A stretch of 64,000 nt of DNA from Mesobacillus foraminis (GTDB taxonomy: Bacteria > Bacillota > Bacilli > Bacillales > Cytobacillaceae): assembly GCF_004340465.1 (NCBI RefSeq), contig NZ_SLVV01000007.1:186001-250000 (forward strand), written 5' to 3'. The notes beneath the pieces are model-generated. The model saw only the letters and a program-made list of their open reading frames with translations. It was not told the DNA's origin and did not search any database. Each line of letters begins with the position of its first letter. Positions within the stretch are counted from its first letter, which is position 1. Positions 34,055 through 46,415 of this stretch are shown piece after piece. The position numbers and the translations under genes were made by a program.

Positions 34055-35137
34055 ATGTCTAAAAATAAAAAGGTTACCTTTATGACGGCAGCAACTCTTG
34101 CTACTACCGTTTTTCTTTCGGGCTGCGGCTTACTGGGAGGAGAGGAAAAAAAGAAGATAGATCCTCCGCAGGATGCATCCTATCTGGAGGAAAGTGAAAC
34201 AGAGGTGCTGGAAGAATCACAGGAAACAGATATCAAAACGGAGGAGCAGAAGGAAGAAGGTGTTGAAACGACTGTCCCGACGGAGCTTTACCTGATTGAT
34301 AAAAATGGGTACGTTGTCTCCCAAACAATGAATCTTCCTAAAAAGGAAGGAATTGCGGCACAAGCACTGCAATATCTTGTTCAAAATGGGCCGGTCACCG
34401 AAATGCTCCCTAATGGCTTCCGGGCCGTTCTTCCTGTCGACACCCAGATGACAGTCAATATTAAGGACGGCACTGCTACGGTCGACTTTTCCAAGGAATT
34501 CGCAAACTATAAAAAAGAGGATGAACTAAAAATCCTGCAGGCAGTAACCTGGACACTGACGCAATTTGATTCGATCGAGACTGTAAAGCTTCAGCTTAAC
34601 GGAAAAGAGCTGAACAGCATGCCCGTAAATGGTACGCCAATCAGTGAAGGACTCAGCCGGGCAGACGGGATTAATATCGATACAGAAAGCGCGGTTGACA
34701 TTACCAATACAAAAGCTCTTACGGTCTACTATTTAGGCGGGGAAGAAGACAGCTATTATTATGTGCCTGTGACCAAGCGGGTGGATAATGAGGCGCCAGA
34801 TGATATCTCTTCCATCATTAATGAACTGGCAGCCGGACCGGAATATGGATCGGGACTGCATTCGGAATTCCAGGCAAATGTAAAGCTGCTTGAGAATCCG
34901 AAGATTGATGATGGAAAGGTGACTCTTGATTTTAACGAATCCATCTATGGGAGCTTCAAAGAAAAAATCGTCTCCGAACATGCCTTGAACACTTTGGTCC
35001 TTTCCCTAACGGAGCAAAAAGGTATAGAAAGCGTAGCCGTAACGGTTAATGGTAAGGCGGAGCTTGTCACTGAAAAAGGGGAAAAACTCTCGGAGCCTGT
35101 AACACGGCCGGAAAAAGTGAACACTGGTAGTTTTTAA
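34055..35137 (+). CDS. gerM: Spore germination lipoprotein GerM
   Basis: A 360-residue lipoprotein: signal peptide ending in lipobox FLSGCG (Cys near residue 24), an acidic Glu-rich linker (about 30-70), then two GerMN domains (about 72-205 and 225-345), each with the pattern of a short catalytic-looking beta strand and a VDFS/LDFN segment. In B. subtilis GerM is a sigma-E-dependent sporulation protein that helps place the SpoIIIA-SpoIIQ channel and is needed for germination-competent spores. GGAGGG precedes ATG 34055. A CGTATAAAT at 34016-34024 could be part of a sigma-E promoter, but the -35 fit is weak. Confidence 0.92.
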   Translation: MSKNKKVTFMTAATLATTVFLSGCGLLGGEEKKKIDPPQDASYLEESETEVLEESQETDIKTEEQKEEGVETTVPTELYLIDKNGYVVSQTMNLPKKEGIAAQALQYLVQNGPVTEMLPNGFRAVLPVDTQMTVNIKDGTATVDFSKEFANYKKEDELKILQAVTWTLTQFDSIETVKLQLNGKELNSMPVNGTPISEGLSRADGINIDTESAVDITNTKALTVYYLGGEEDSYYYVPVTKRVDNEAPDDISSIINELAAGPEYGSGLHSEFQANVKLLENPKIDDGKVTLDFNESIYGSFKEKIVSEHALNTLVLSLTEQKGIESVAVTVNGKAELVTEKGEKLSEPVTRPEKVNTGSF

Positions 35138-35148
35138 TTGGGTAAATT

Positions 35149-35157
35149 TGTTATACT
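35149..35157 (+). promoter_or_regulatory. Candidate extended -10 promoter upstream of rph
   Basis: TGTTATACT is an extended -10 (TG at 35149-35150, TATACT at 35152-35157) with no recognisable -35. It lies just after gerM and before the hairpin at 35173. Confidence 0.45.
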
Positions 35158-35172
35158 AATACATGACAGATA

Positions 35173-35212
35173 AAGAGGCAGGCTTGTTGCTGCCTCTTAT
35201 TTATTGTTTTAG
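35173..35212 (+). terminator. Terminator (possible attenuator) between gerM and rph
   Basis: A nine-base-pair stem (35173-35181 with 35190-35198) followed by ATTTATTGTTTT. It ends gerM transcripts and would also be met by transcripts from the promoter candidate at 35149. Confidence 0.7.
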
Positions 35213-35272
35213 CTGAAATGGCAGTTTCCTGACAAAATACATCGGGAAACAGATTAAGGAGGAACAAAGGCA

Positions 35273-36028
35273 ATGCGTTTTGATGGACGTGAATCCCAAC
35301 AATTAAGGCCTGTACATATTGAGACTGATTATCTGAAACATCCGGAAGGTTCAGTGCTTATTTCTATTGGAGACACAAAAGTGATTTGCTCCGCAAGTAT
35401 AGAGGATCGGGTGCCGCATTTTATGCGCGGTACGGGAAAAGGCTGGATCACCGCAGAATATTCAATGCTCCCAAGGGCTACTGAGCAGCGGAATATCAGG
35501 GAGTCTTCAAAAGGAAAGGTCACAGGGCGAACGATGGAAATTCAGCGGCTGATCGGCCGTGCACTGAGGGCTGTCGTAAATCTTGAAGCGATTGGAGAGC
35601 GAACAGTCTGGATTGACTGTGATGTGATCCAGGCGGATGGCGGCACACGCACAGCTTCCATAACGGGTGCCTATGTGGCGATGGCACAGGCATTGGATAA
35701 GCTTCAAAAAGAAAAAAGATTAAAAAGTCATCCAGTAACAGATTTTTTAGCCGCAACCAGTGTAGGAATCCTTGAGAGTGGACAGGTGGTTGTTGACCTG
35801 AATTATGTGGAGGATTCGGCCGCTCATGTGGACATGAATGTCGTCATGACAGGAAGCGGAGAGTTTGTCGAGCTTCAGGGAACCGGGGAAGAAGCCACAT
35901 TCTCCTACAATCAGCTGCAGGAACTATTGAAAGGTGCGCAAGAAGGAATCATGGAACTTTTCGAGTTTCAAAAACAGGCATTAGGTGAAAGTCTTGCCAT
36001 TACGATTGCCAATGCGAGAAAAGGATAG
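35273..36028 (+). CDS. rph: Ribonuclease PH
   Basis: A 251-residue phosphorolytic 3' exoribonuclease that trims tRNA 3' ends. It opens with [20 protein letters not shown] and contains the phosphate-binding run [20 protein letters not shown] plus the conserved [20 protein letters not shown] near residue 115. The B. subtilis protein has about the same length. AAGGAGGAAC precedes ATG 35273. It leads a tight three-gene unit rph-ysnA-ysnB with 12 bases to the next start. Confidence 0.95.
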   Translation: MRFDGRESQQLRPVHIETDYLKHPEGSVLISIGDTKVICSASIEDRVPHFMRGTGKGWITAEYSMLPRATEQRNIRESSKGKVTGRTMEIQRLIGRALRAVVNLEAIGERTVWIDCDVIQADGGTRTASITGAYVAMAQALDKLQKEKRLKSHPVTDFLAATSVGILESGQVVVDLNYVEDSAAHVDMNVVMTGSGEFVELQGTGEEATFSYNQLQELLKGAQEGIMELFEFQKQALGESLAITIANARKG

Positions 36029-36040
36029 GGGCATGGAAAG

Positions 36041-36646
36041 ATGAACGAAGTGATCATTGCAACAAAAAACAAGGGAAAAGCCAAGGAGTTCGAACGGATT
36101 TTTGGCTCAAAAGGAATACAGGTTAAGACCCTGCTTGATTTTCCCGAAATCCCGGACGTAGAGGAAACTGGTTTAACCTTTGAAGAAAATGCGATTATCA
36201 AGGCTGATGCCATTGCCAAACTCATGGGGAAAATGGTGATAGCTGATGATTCCGGCCTTGAAGTCGATGCGCTCGAAGGACGCCCGGGCGTGTATTCCGC
36301 CCGCTATGCTGGAGCCGAGAAGAACGACAGTGCCAATACGGAGAAGGTGCTGCAAGAGTTGGCGGGGGTCCTGGAAAGAGACCGCACGGCAAGATTCAGG
36401 TGTGTTCTCGCCGTGGCGGCGCCGGGTGAGAAGACTGTTGTCTATTCAGGCACATGTGAAGGGCGTATTCTGACTGAGCCGAGAGGAACAAATGGATTTG
36501 GCTATGATCCTGTTTTTTTCGTAGAGGGAAAAGGCAAGACGATGGCTGAACTCCCGCCTGAAGAAAAGAACAAGATCAGCCACCGTGCCGATGCATTAAA
36601 GAAGCTGGAAAAAAGCCTGGATTTAGGTAATGGTGAGGGGCTATGA
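36041..36646 (+). CDS. ysnA: XTP/dITP diphosphatase (RdgB/HAM1 family)
   Basis: A 201-residue house-cleaning pyrophosphatase that hydrolyses XTP, ITP and dITP to monophosphates, keeping deaminated purines out of nucleic acids. Family motifs: VIIATKNKGKAKEFERIF at the N-terminus, ADDSGLEVDALEGRPGVYSA near residue 68, and GTNGFGYDPVFFVEGKGKTM near 149. It overlaps ysnB by ATGA, indicating translational coupling. The rph-ysnA-ysnB order matches B. subtilis. Confidence 0.94.
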   Translation: MNEVIIATKNKGKAKEFERIFGSKGIQVKTLLDFPEIPDVEETGLTFEENAIIKADAIAKLMGKMVIADDSGLEVDALEGRPGVYSARYAGAEKNDSANTEKVLQELAGVLERDRTARFRCVLAVAAPGEKTVVYSGTCEGRILTEPRGTNGFGYDPVFFVEGKGKTMAELPPEEKNKISHRADALKKLEKSLDLGNGEGL

Positions 36647-37167
36647 GCAAAATTCTGATTGTAAGTGACAGTCATGGCTCAACTGAACTGCTGGAAGAGC
36701 TGAAGAGCAGGCATGCTTCTGAAGTCGACATGATGATCCATTGCGGAGATTCGGAATTGGAAAAGGAAGACGAAGCATTGGCAGGGTTTACTGTTGTAAA
36801 GGGAAATTGTGATTTCTTTGGCGACTTCCCCGAAGAGGCCTTGCTAGAGATAGATGGATACAGAATATTTGTGACCCACGGGCATTTGCATTCTGTCAAA
36901 TCCAATCTGCTCAGTCTTTCCTACAGAGCCGAAGAGGCTGGAGCATCCATTATTTGTTTTGGCCATTCACACCTGCTGGGGGCGGAAATAATCGGAGGCA
37001 GCCTTTTCATCAATCCTGGCAGTATCCGGCTGCCAAGGGGGAGACGCGAGAGAACCTATGTAATTTTAGAGCTGAAACAGGGGAGAGCTTACCTTCGGGT
37101 ATACGACCATGACCGGGGAGAAATAACTTCCCTGTCGCAGGAATTTACACTTCCTGCTCCGCGCTAG
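36643..37167 (+). CDS. ysnB: MJ0936/YfcE-type metallophosphoesterase
   Basis: A 174-residue calcineurin-like phosphoesterase. All metal-binding motifs of the family are present in order: ILIVSDSHGS, MMIHCGDSE, VVKGNCDF, VTHGHLHSV and CFGHSHLLG followed by FINPGSIRLPRG. Characterised relatives cleave phosphodiesters in vitro; the physiological substrate of YsnB is not known to me. Its ATG overlaps the ysnA stop. It ends the rph unit and is followed by a hairpin without a T-tract. Confidence 0.92.
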   Translation: MSKILIVSDSHGSTELLEELKSRHASEVDMMIHCGDSELEKEDEALAGFTVVKGNCDFFGDFPEEALLEIDGYRIFVTHGHLHSVKSNLLSLSYRAEEAGASIICFGHSHLLGAEIIGGSLFINPGSIRLPRGRRERTYVILELKQGRAYLRVYDHDRGEITSLSQEFTLPAPR

Positions 37168-37181
37168 ATGCTGTATAATAA

Positions 37182-37208
37182 CCAGAGGGAGATGGCTTCT
37201 TCCTCTGG
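37182..37208 (+). other. Hairpin without a T-tract after ysnB
   Basis: A ten-base-pair stem (37182-37191 with 37199-37208, loop ATGGCTT) followed by AACAAAAAATT. It is not a standard terminator; it may be an RNA stability or processing element ahead of the tRNA. Confidence 0.5.
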
Positions 37209-37283
37209 AACAAAAAATTAAGAATAATGGTTGACTTTTGATGTTCCGGCTAATATAATAAATCTTGTCTTTGAAAAGTATAT

Positions 37284-37357
<74 letters not shown>

Positions 37358-37370
37358 CTATATGAAAGGA

Positions 37371-37402
37371 AAAAACTCACCTCATCAGGTGAGTTTTTTT
37401 TG
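37371..37402 (+). terminator. Intrinsic terminator after tRNA-Arg
   Basis: A perfect twelve-base-pair stem (37371-37382 with 37387-37398, loop CATC) with T-tract. Confidence 0.92.
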
Positions 37403-37412
37403 TTGTTCGCCA

Positions 37413-37427
37413 AATTTTTTAAAAAAT
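37413..37427 (+). promoter_or_regulatory. Possible CodY box, distal
   Basis: Matches the CodY consensus AATTTTCWGAAAATT at 12 of 15 positions, but it is low-complexity A/T sequence, so the match is weak evidence. Confidence 0.35.
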
Positions 37428-37482
37428 GAAAAATGTTTTAAAATCGGGGTTGTAAGCGGATACAGCACGACCTATAAATCTA

Positions 37483-37497
37483 AATTATCTAAAAATT
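37483..37497 (+). promoter_or_regulatory. CodY box candidate upstream of ilvE
   Basis: AATTATCTAAAAATT matches the CodY consensus at 13 of 15 positions and ends 12 bases before the -35 of the ilvE promoter. CodY, activated by branched-chain amino acids and GTP, is a known repressor of ilv-leu genes. Confidence 0.6.
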
Positions 37498-37509
37498 TTA
37501 AAAAACCCG

Positions 37510-37538
37510 TTGACTCCGGCTGAAATTGAGCGTAAGAT
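37510..37538 (+). promoter_or_regulatory. Sigma-A promoter of ilvE
   Basis: TTGACT (37510-37515), a 17-base spacer and TAAGAT (37533-37538), each five of six. The leader to ilvE is about 150 bases; a weak CodY-like sequence lies in it at 37620-37634 (11 of 15). Confidence 0.75.
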
Positions 37539-37690
37539 AGTCCTCAAATAAAAGAAATATATTTTGTTTAGATCATGATAGCTGGACGGTCAAAGGATTT
37601 CAGGGCACCTTCCGCACATCATTTTCGGAATTTTTTTTATCTTGGGTTTTATCTATTTAAAGCGTTTATTCAGTAAAAGGAGTGTTCCAA

Positions 37691-38593
37691 GTGCCCGAAC
37701 AATGGATTTATCTAAACGGTGAATTCGTCACAAAGGAAAATGCAAAGATATCCGTTTATGACCATGGATTTCTGTACGGAGACGGGGTCTTTGAGGGAAT
37801 TCGCGTTTATGGGGGCAATATATTCAGGATGGAAGAGCATATGGACCGGCTATACAGGTCAGCTAAATCCATTATGCTTGAAATCCCGCACAGTCAGAAT
37901 GAACTTACAAACTTGATTGTGGAGACAGTGGAAAAAAATAAACTTGAAAATGCTTATATCCGGGCAGTGGTATCAAGAGGCACCGGCGACCTGGGACTGG
38001 ATCCCAATAATTGCACTAGTGCAAATGTCGTCATTATCGTTGAGCCACTATCAATTTTTCCTAAAGAACTATATGAAACCGGGCTTGAAATTGTTACTGT
38101 AGCAACAAGAAGAAACAGGCCGGATGTTTTAAGTCCGAAAGTGAAATCATTAAACTACCTTAACAACATTCTGGTAAAAATCGAAGCGCGTCTGGCCAAT
38201 GTCAATGAAGCGCTGATGCTTAACGACCAAGGATATGTTGCTGAAGGTTCAGCAGATAATGTGTTTATCATTAAGGGAAACACATTTTATACACCTCCTG
38301 GCTATATAGGAGCACTTGAAGGCATTACAAGGAACGCAGTGATGGAAATCGCCGGGGACCTTGGCTACGAAATGAAGGAAGAGCCTTTCACAAGGCATGA
38401 TGTCTACACAGCGGATGAGGTATTCTTGACTGGGACTGCAGCAGAGGTAATTGCAGTAGTGAAAGTGGATGGCAGGGTAATCGGAGACGGTGTTCCGGGT
38501 CAACACACCAAAGAGATTTTAAAGGAATTCAGAAAAAGAGTAGTCCTTGAAGGTGTCAAGGTCTACAGCCAAACTGAACCAAGCGTAAGCTGA
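37691..38593 (+). CDS. ilvE: Branched-chain amino acid aminotransferase
   Basis: A 300-residue fold-type IV PLP enzyme that interconverts leucine, isoleucine and valine with their 2-oxo acids. It begins MPEQWIYLNGEFVTKENAKI and has YDHGFLYGDGVFEGIRVYG; the PLP lysine lies in PKVKSLNYLNNILVKIEA near residue 155; NEALMLNDQGYVAEGSADNV and FLTGTAAEVIAVVKVDGR follow. Start choice: GTG 37691, eight bases after AAAGGAG; an earlier GTG at 37682 overlaps the ribosome binding site. D-amino-acid transaminases share the fold, but the IlvE-like sequence and the ilv-leu context favour BCAT. Confidence 0.93.
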   Translation: MPEQWIYLNGEFVTKENAKISVYDHGFLYGDGVFEGIRVYGGNIFRMEEHMDRLYRSAKSIMLEIPHSQNELTNLIVETVEKNKLENAYIRAVVSRGTGDLGLDPNNCTSANVVIIVEPLSIFPKELYETGLEIVTVATRRNRPDVLSPKVKSLNYLNNILVKIEARLANVNEALMLNDQGYVAEGSADNVFIIKGNTFYTPPGYIGALEGITRNAVMEIAGDLGYEMKEEPFTRHDVYTADEVFLTGTAAEVIAVVKVDGRVIGDGVPGQHTKEILKEFRKRVVLEGVKVYSQTEPSVS

Positions 38594-38604
38594 ATATTCG
38601 AAAA

Positions 38605-38842
38605 AGCAAAGACGAGGACAAGTAATTTTATGCGGAAGCCATCTACAGAGAACCGGCAGTGCTGAGAGCCGGTGTTGGCAGCATAGGATGAACTCACCTC
38701 GGAGCGCCGGCTTGAACGAATTCAAGTAAAGCCGGTCGGGTGCCTGCCACCCGTTACCAAAACGAACTGGAAACAGTTCAAGAGTGCACACAGAAAAAGA
38801 AGTGTCTGTGTGAATGAGGGTGGTACCGTGGAACAGGTTTTA
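38605..38842 (+). promoter_or_regulatory. T-box riboswitch, leucine type, for ilvB operon
   Basis: The leader opens with the typical AAAGACGAGGACAAGTAA near 38608, forms a long Stem I, and ends with the T-box AGGGTGGTACCGTG (38817-38830). The specifier position reads CTC (38693-38695, context GAACTCACC), a leucine codon. The TGGT bulge element would pair with a discriminator A, as tRNA-Leu has. Uncharged tRNA-Leu would favour the antiterminator. It lies between ilvE and ilvB, so it controls ilvBHC-leuABCD but not ilvE. Confidence 0.92.
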
Positions 38843-38904
38843 GAGCCTTTTTCATCCCTTTGCCTTAGGAGAAAAGGCATTTGGAGATGATGAGGCTTTT
38901 TTTA
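38843..38904 (+). terminator. T-box terminator before ilvB
   Basis: An interrupted stem: AGCCT (38844-38848) pairs with AGGCT (38893-38897), with inner CATC/GATG and GCCTT/AAGGC helices, followed by T-tract to 38903. Confidence 0.85.
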
Positions 38905-38985
38905 TGGGAAAAATGCTTGATTTACACCCGTTAATGTTAGAGAAGGCAGTAAAAAAACGAAAAAAATGATGGGGGGCTGAAATAA

Positions 38986-40704
38986 ATGTTACAGGAAGCT
39001 GCTTTTACAAAAGTAAAAGCTGAAACTAGTAACGGAAGCGGCGCAGACCTTTTGATCGAGGCTTTGAAAAGGGAAAAGGTGGAAGTGATATTCGGATACC
39101 CGGGCGGGGCAGTGCTCCCGATATATGACAAAATATACGACTGCGGGATTACTCATGTACTTCCTCGCCATGAACAGGGCGGAATACATGCCGCTGAAGG
39201 CTATGCCAGAATCAGCGGGAAAGCTGGGGTAGTGATTGCCACTTCGGGCCCGGGAGCCACAAATATTGTGACCGGATTGGCTGATGCGATGATGGATTCC
39301 CTTCCGCTGGTTGTTTTTACAGGTCAGGTTGCTACGGGAGTCATTGGGACTGATGCTTTCCAGGAAGCAGATATCCTTGGCATCACAACACCGATTACTA
39401 AGCATAACTGTCAGATTCGATCCGTTGAAGAAATTCCAAGAGTCATTAAGGAGGCTTTCCATATTGCAACCACTGGCCGCCCCGGGCCTGTACTGATCGA
39501 CTTCCCGAAAGACATTGCGGCTTTAATTGGAGAAGCTCCCACAGATCCGGAGATTTCACTTCCGGGATATCAGCCTACTCTGGAGCCGAATTACCTCCAG
39601 ATAAGGAAGCTGGCAGAGGCGGTCAGTACAGCGAAAAAGCCAGTAATCCTAGCTGGAGCGGGCATCCTCTTTGCCAAAGCCTCCGATTTATTACTGGAGT
39701 ACGCCGAACAGCAGCAGCTTCCGATTGTTAATACTCTGCTGGGACTGGGAAGCTTTCCGGCGGACCACCCTTTATCACTGGGTATGGCAGGGATGCATGG
39801 CTGTTACACAGCCAATATGGCGTTATACGAATGCGATTTGCTCATTAATATCGGAGCGAGATTCGATGACAGGCTGACGGGCAATCTTAAGCACTTTGCT
39901 CCGAAAGCCACGGTGGCTCACATTGATATAGACCCTGCGGAAATCGGCAAGAATGTCCCAACAGCCATCCCGGTTGTAGGCGATGCCAGGGAAGCACTGA
40001 GCATGCTTGTCAAACAGGATGGAAAAACCCCGCAGCATTCGGAGTGGATGAAGAAGCTTGAAAGCTGGAAGAAAGAATATCCGTATTGGTATGAAAATGC
40101 CGAATCGCCGCTCAAGCCGCAGAGAGTAATGGAAATGCTGTATGAAAAATCAAATGGGGACGGCATTGTTGTTACCGATGTTGGACAGCACCAAATGTGG
40201 GCCGCCCAGTACTATCCATTTAAAAAGCCGAATCGCTGGGTCACATCAGGCGGTCTTGGCACAATGGGCTTTGGCCTTCCTGCTGCGGTAGGTGCACAGC
40301 TGGCGGATCGCTCAGCATGTGTGATTGCAGTGCTCGGGGATGCTGGATTCCAAATGTCAACCCAGGAGCTTGCTGTCATTAAAGAATTCAACCTTCCTAT
40401 AAAGATTGCAATCTTTAACAATCGCTCTCTTGGAATGGTAAGGCAGTGGCAGGAAATCTTTTATGAAGAAAGGTACTCCCACAGCAAGATTTCTGTTCAG
40501 CCTAACTTTGTAAAACTGGCTGAAGCCTATGGCATTAAAGCCTACGAAATTACAACAGAGTCTGAAGCAGACAGCATCCTAAATGAAGTCATGGAAGCTA
40601 ACGAGCCTGTCCTGCTGGATTTCAGGGTTGCTGAAAGTGAAAATGTATATCCAATGATAGCCCCTGGAAAAGGAAGTCATGAAATGGTGGGTGTGAAAAA
40701 ATGA
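38986..40704 (+). CDS. ilvB: Acetolactate synthase, large (catalytic) subunit
   Basis: A 572-residue ThDP-dependent enzyme that joins two pyruvates to acetolactate, or pyruvate and 2-oxobutyrate to acetohydroxybutyrate, first common step of branched-chain synthesis. [14 protein letters not shown] and [18 protein letters not shown] (catalytic Glu) are in the first domain, and the ThDP motif [19 protein letters not shown]...[13 protein letters not shown] is near residue 450. ATG 38986 follows a GGGGGG tract. The stop overlaps the ilvH start by ATGA, coupling the two subunits. It is the first gene behind the T-box. Confidence 0.96.
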   Translation: MLQEAAFTKVKAETSNGSGADLLIEALKREKVEVIFGYPGGAVLPIYDKIYDCGITHVLPRHEQGGIHAAEGYARISGKAGVVIATSGPGATNIVTGLADAMMDSLPLVVFTGQVATGVIGTDAFQEADILGITTPITKHNCQIRSVEEIPRVIKEAFHIATTGRPGPVLIDFPKDIAALIGEAPTDPEISLPGYQPTLEPNYLQIRKLAEAVSTAKKPVILAGAGILFAKASDLLLEYAEQQQLPIVNTLLGLGSFPADHPLSLGMAGMHGCYTANMALYECDLLINIGARFDDRLTGNLKHFAPKATVAHIDIDPAEIGKNVPTAIPVVGDAREALSMLVKQDGKTPQHSEWMKKLESWKKEYPYWYENAESPLKPQRVMEMLYEKSNGDGIVVTDVGQHQMWAAQYYPFKKPNRWVTSGGLGTMGFGLPAAVGAQLADRSACVIAVLGDAGFQMSTQELAVIKEFNLPIKIAIFNNRSLGMVRQWQEIFYEERYSHSKISVQPNFVKLAEAYGIKAYEITTESEADSILNEVMEANEPVLLDFRVAESENVYPMIAPGKGSHEMVGVKK

Positions 40705-41216
40705 AACGGATTATTACGCTGACCGTCTTAAATCGACCAGGCGTCCTTAACAGGATCACAAACCTGTTTTCTAAGCGGAACTATAACATTGAAAGCATTT
40801 CGGTAGGCCATACCGAACAAGAGGGAGTTTCCAGGATTACATGCGTGGTCAATGTTGAAAATGGCGGGGTATGTGAACAGATTACAAAGCAGCTCAATAA
40901 ACAAATCGATGTTATTAAAGTAACAGACATCAGCGACCAGGCGGTAGTCGCGCGTGAGTTGGCCCTTATTAAGGTACAATCACTGCCGCACACAAGAAAT
41001 GAAATTTATTCCTTAATCGAACCATTCCGTGCCTCTGTAATTGATGTAGGGAAAGACAGCCTGATCATCCAGATTACTGGGGAGTCAGACAAAGTGGAAG
41101 CCTTCATTGAACTGATTAAGCCTTATGGAATCAAGGAACTGGCACGGACAGGAACAACAGCATTCCCGCGCAGCAGCCAGCGGACAAACCAGGCTAAAAA
41201 CTATTCAATAGTTTAA
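40701..41216 (+). CDS. ilvH: Acetolactate synthase, small (regulatory) subunit
   Basis: A 171-residue regulatory subunit with an N-terminal ACT domain ([36 protein letters not shown]) that usually senses valine, and a C-terminal ALS_ss_C domain (about residues 80-160). It activates IlvB and confers feedback inhibition. It overlaps ilvB by four bases and precedes ilvC by about 40 bases. Length and sequence match IlvH/IlvN of Bacillus. Confidence 0.95.
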   Translation: MKRIITLTVLNRPGVLNRITNLFSKRNYNIESISVGHTEQEGVSRITCVVNVENGGVCEQITKQLNKQIDVIKVTDISDQAVVARELALIKVQSLPHTRNEIYSLIEPFRASVIDVGKDSLIIQITGESDKVEAFIELIKPYGIKELARTGTTAFPRSSQRTNQAKNYSIV

Positions 41217-41237
41217 AAAATATACTAATAATTATGA

Positions 41238-43803
<2,566 letters not shown>

Positions 43804-43832
43804 TTTTTTACAAACAAATGGAGGGGAAGCTC

Positions 43833-44948
43833 ATGAAAAAGAGAATCGCAGTCCTGCCCGGAGATGGGATTGGCAAGGAGGTAACCAAAGGGGCAATCAA
43901 TGTCCTGCAGGCAGTGGGTGAACGGTTTGGGCATCAGTTTGAATTCACTTATGGAAGTATTGGAGGAGGGGCTATTGATGCACACGGTACCCCGCTTCCT
44001 GAGGAGACTATAGAAGTTTGCAAGAAAAGTGATGCCGTTCTCCTTGGTGCAGTAGGTGGGCCTAAATGGGAAACCCTTCCAGGACATCTCCGTCCCGAAA
44101 AAGGACTGTTGAGAATCAGGAAAGAGTTGAACCTCTATGCTAATTTACGGCCAGTGAGCTATTATTCCAGTACGGCAGCCACATCCCCTTTGCGTCAGGA
44201 AGTGATTGAAGGGGCCGACATGCTTGTTGTGAGGGAGTTGACAGGCGGTCTTTACTTTGGCAAACCAAGCGAAAGGTCCACTGCAGAGAATGGAGAGGAC
44301 TCCGTTGTAGACACTCTTTTTTATAAAAAGAGCGAGATGGAACGGGTTATCCGTCTAGCCTTCCAGCTGGCGGAAAAACGTGATAAAAAGGTAACCTCTG
44401 TAGACAAGGCGAACGTATTGGAATCTAGCCGCATGTGGAGGGAAACTGCAGAGGAAATTGCGAAGGAACATCCTGCGGTCAAGCTTGAGCATATGCTGGT
44501 CGACAATGCTGCGATGCAATTGATCAGGAATCCAAAACAATTTGATGTACTTGTTACAGAGAATTTATTCGGGGATATTTTAAGTGACGAAGCGTCCGTT
44601 TTAACGGGTTCATTGGGAATGCTGCCTTCAGCCAGCATTTCTGAGAACGGTCCATATCTTTACGAGCCCATTCATGGCTCGGCTCCAGATATCGAAGGAA
44701 AGAATATTGCAAACCCAATTGCGATGATCCTATCGGCGGCAATGATGTTAAGGACCTCCTTTAACTTGGATAAAGAAGCGGCAGCAGTCGAAAATGCAGT
44801 AAAGCAGGTGCTGGAGTCTGGATCTAAAACGAGCGATATTGCTTTGCCTGGCCAAAAAACTATCGGTACCGCCGAAATGATAGAAGAAATCAAGGCCACT
44901 ATTCTTGATAATCAAGCAGTAATGAATATTATGGGCGTTTATTCCTGA
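43833..44948 (+). CDS. leuB: 3-isopropylmalate dehydrogenase
   Basis: A 371-residue NAD-dependent decarboxylating dehydrogenase of the leucine branch. It opens with KRIAVLPGDGIGKEVTKGA; the substrate loop RPEKGLLRIRKELNLYANLR has the conserved arginines; the active-site segment VRELTGGLYFG is near residue 135; the metal aspartates lie in ENLFGDILSDEASVLTGSLG. Start choice: ATG 43833, eight bases after GGAGGGG; the ATG at 43818 would hide this ribosome binding site inside the gene. leuC follows after 15 bases. Confidence 0.96.
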   Translation: MKKRIAVLPGDGIGKEVTKGAINVLQAVGERFGHQFEFTYGSIGGGAIDAHGTPLPEETIEVCKKSDAVLLGAVGGPKWETLPGHLRPEKGLLRIRKELNLYANLRPVSYYSSTAATSPLRQEVIEGADMLVVRELTGGLYFGKPSERSTAENGEDSVVDTLFYKKSEMERVIRLAFQLAEKRDKKVTSVDKANVLESSRMWRETAEEIAKEHPAVKLEHMLVDNAAMQLIRNPKQFDVLVTENLFGDILSDEASVLTGSLGMLPSASISENGPYLYEPIHGSAPDIEGKNIANPIAMILSAAMMLRTSFNLDKEAAAVENAVKQVLESGSKTSDIALPGQKTIGTAEMIEEIKATILDNQAVMNIMGVYS

Positions 44949-44963
44949 AAGCGAGGAGGGTGA

Positions 44964-46382
44964 ATGATGGGAAAAACGATTATTGAAAAACTTTGGGAAA
45001 ACCATGTAGTACACCGGGAAGAGGGGAAACCTGACTTGCTTTATATCGATCTTCATCTAGTCCATGAAGTCACCTCGCCTCAGGCTTTTTCCGGATTAAG
45101 GCTAAAAAACAGGTCAGTCAGGAGGCCGGACAGGACCTTTGCGACCATGGACCACAATGTACCAACTGTAAATCGGTTCAATATAACAGATCCAATCGCG
45201 AATAACCAAATGGAGACCTTGAGGAACAACTGTGAAGAATTCGGGATTACTTTGGCGGATATTAACAGTCCTGAGCAGGGGATTGTCCACGTAATCGGGC
45301 CTGAATTAGGTTTGACACAGCCTGGGATGACAATTGTTTGCGGAGACAGCCATACTTCAACGCACGGTGCTTTTGGGTCCCTTGCATTTGGAATTGGAAC
45401 AAGTGAAGTAGAACATGTGTTGGCGACTCAGACTTTATGGCAGTCAAAGCCAAGAACCCTGAAGGTACAGATTGATGGCGAGCTGGGACAGGGAGTTCTT
45501 GCCAAGGATGTTATCCTTTATGTTCTATCCAAATATGGAGTAAACTTCGGAACAGGGCATATCATAGAATTTTGCGGCAATGTAATCAGGCAAATGTCAA
45601 TGGAAGAACGAATGACAGTATGCAATATGTCCATTGAAGGCGGAGCAAAGGCTGGTTTAATAGCTCCCGACGATACGACGATTGAATATCTGCGCGGGCG
45701 CAAGTATGCCCCTGCTGATGCTGAACTTGAAGCGCTGGCTGAAAAGTGGAAGGCGCTGGCTTCGGATGAGGACGCACAATATAATAAGGAAGTCTATATA
45801 GATGGCAGCGAAATTGCACCTATGGTCAGCTGGGGGACAAACCCGGGGCAAACAGCGCCGGTTACAGGAAGAATTCCGTATTTAAGCGAGTGTACCAGTG
45901 AAAATGATCAGCGTGCCGTGGAAAGTGCCCTTGCCTACATGGGACTGTCAGAGGGCCAGAATATATCCGATATTAAGGTTCAGAAAGTATTTATTGGATC
46001 TTGTACGAATTCCCGTCTCGAGGATTTGCGCATGGCTGCAGAAGTTGCAAAGGGACAGAAGGTACATGAGGATGTTCAGGCAATTGTTGTTCCTGGATCA
46101 CAAAAAGTCAAGATGATGGCTGAACAGGAAGGGCTTCATAAAATTTTTCTTGATGCCGGTTTTGAATGGCGAGAATCTGGCTGCAGCATGTGCCTGAGTA
46201 TGAATGCAGACATTGTGCCTGCAGGCGAGCATTGTGCTTCAACTTCCAACAGAAACTTCGAAGGCAGACAGGGTTCAGGAGCAAGGACACATCTAGTGAG
46301 CCCTGCTATGGCTGCGGCTGCAGCGGTGAATGGCTGTTTTGTCGATGTTAGAAGAATGACAGGTGCGGAAGCTGTCCATTAA
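44964..46382 (+). CDS. leuC: 3-isopropylmalate dehydratase, large subunit
   Basis: A 472-residue aconitase-family protein that with LeuD isomerises 2-isopropylmalate to 3-isopropylmalate. The 4Fe-4S ligands are visible in [13 protein letters not shown] (near residue 347) and [12 protein letters not shown] (near 407). Active-site runs [19 protein letters not shown] and ATMDHNVPT are also present. ATG 44964 (or 44967) follows GAGGAGGG. It lies 33 bases before leuD. Confidence 0.96.
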   Translation: MMGKTIIEKLWENHVVHREEGKPDLLYIDLHLVHEVTSPQAFSGLRLKNRSVRRPDRTFATMDHNVPTVNRFNITDPIANNQMETLRNNCEEFGITLADINSPEQGIVHVIGPELGLTQPGMTIVCGDSHTSTHGAFGSLAFGIGTSEVEHVLATQTLWQSKPRTLKVQIDGELGQGVLAKDVILYVLSKYGVNFGTGHIIEFCGNVIRQMSMEERMTVCNMSIEGGAKAGLIAPDDTTIEYLRGRKYAPADAELEALAEKWKALASDEDAQYNKEVYIDGSEIAPMVSWGTNPGQTAPVTGRIPYLSECTSENDQRAVESALAYMGLSEGQNISDIKVQKVFIGSCTNSRLEDLRMAAEVAKGQKVHEDVQAIVVPGSQKVKMMAEQEGLHKIFLDAGFEWRESGCSMCLSMNADIVPAGEHCASTSNRNFEGRQGSGARTHLVSPAMAAAAAVNGCFVDVRRMTGAEAVH

Positions 46383-46415
46383 AGCCGACAGAACAAGGGA
46401 AAGGAGACTTAACTA

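Noticed and set aside
37655-37670. cre-like sequence (AAAGCGTTTAT) in the ilvE leader
   Set aside because: At least three mismatches to the CcpA consensus, including conserved 3' positions.
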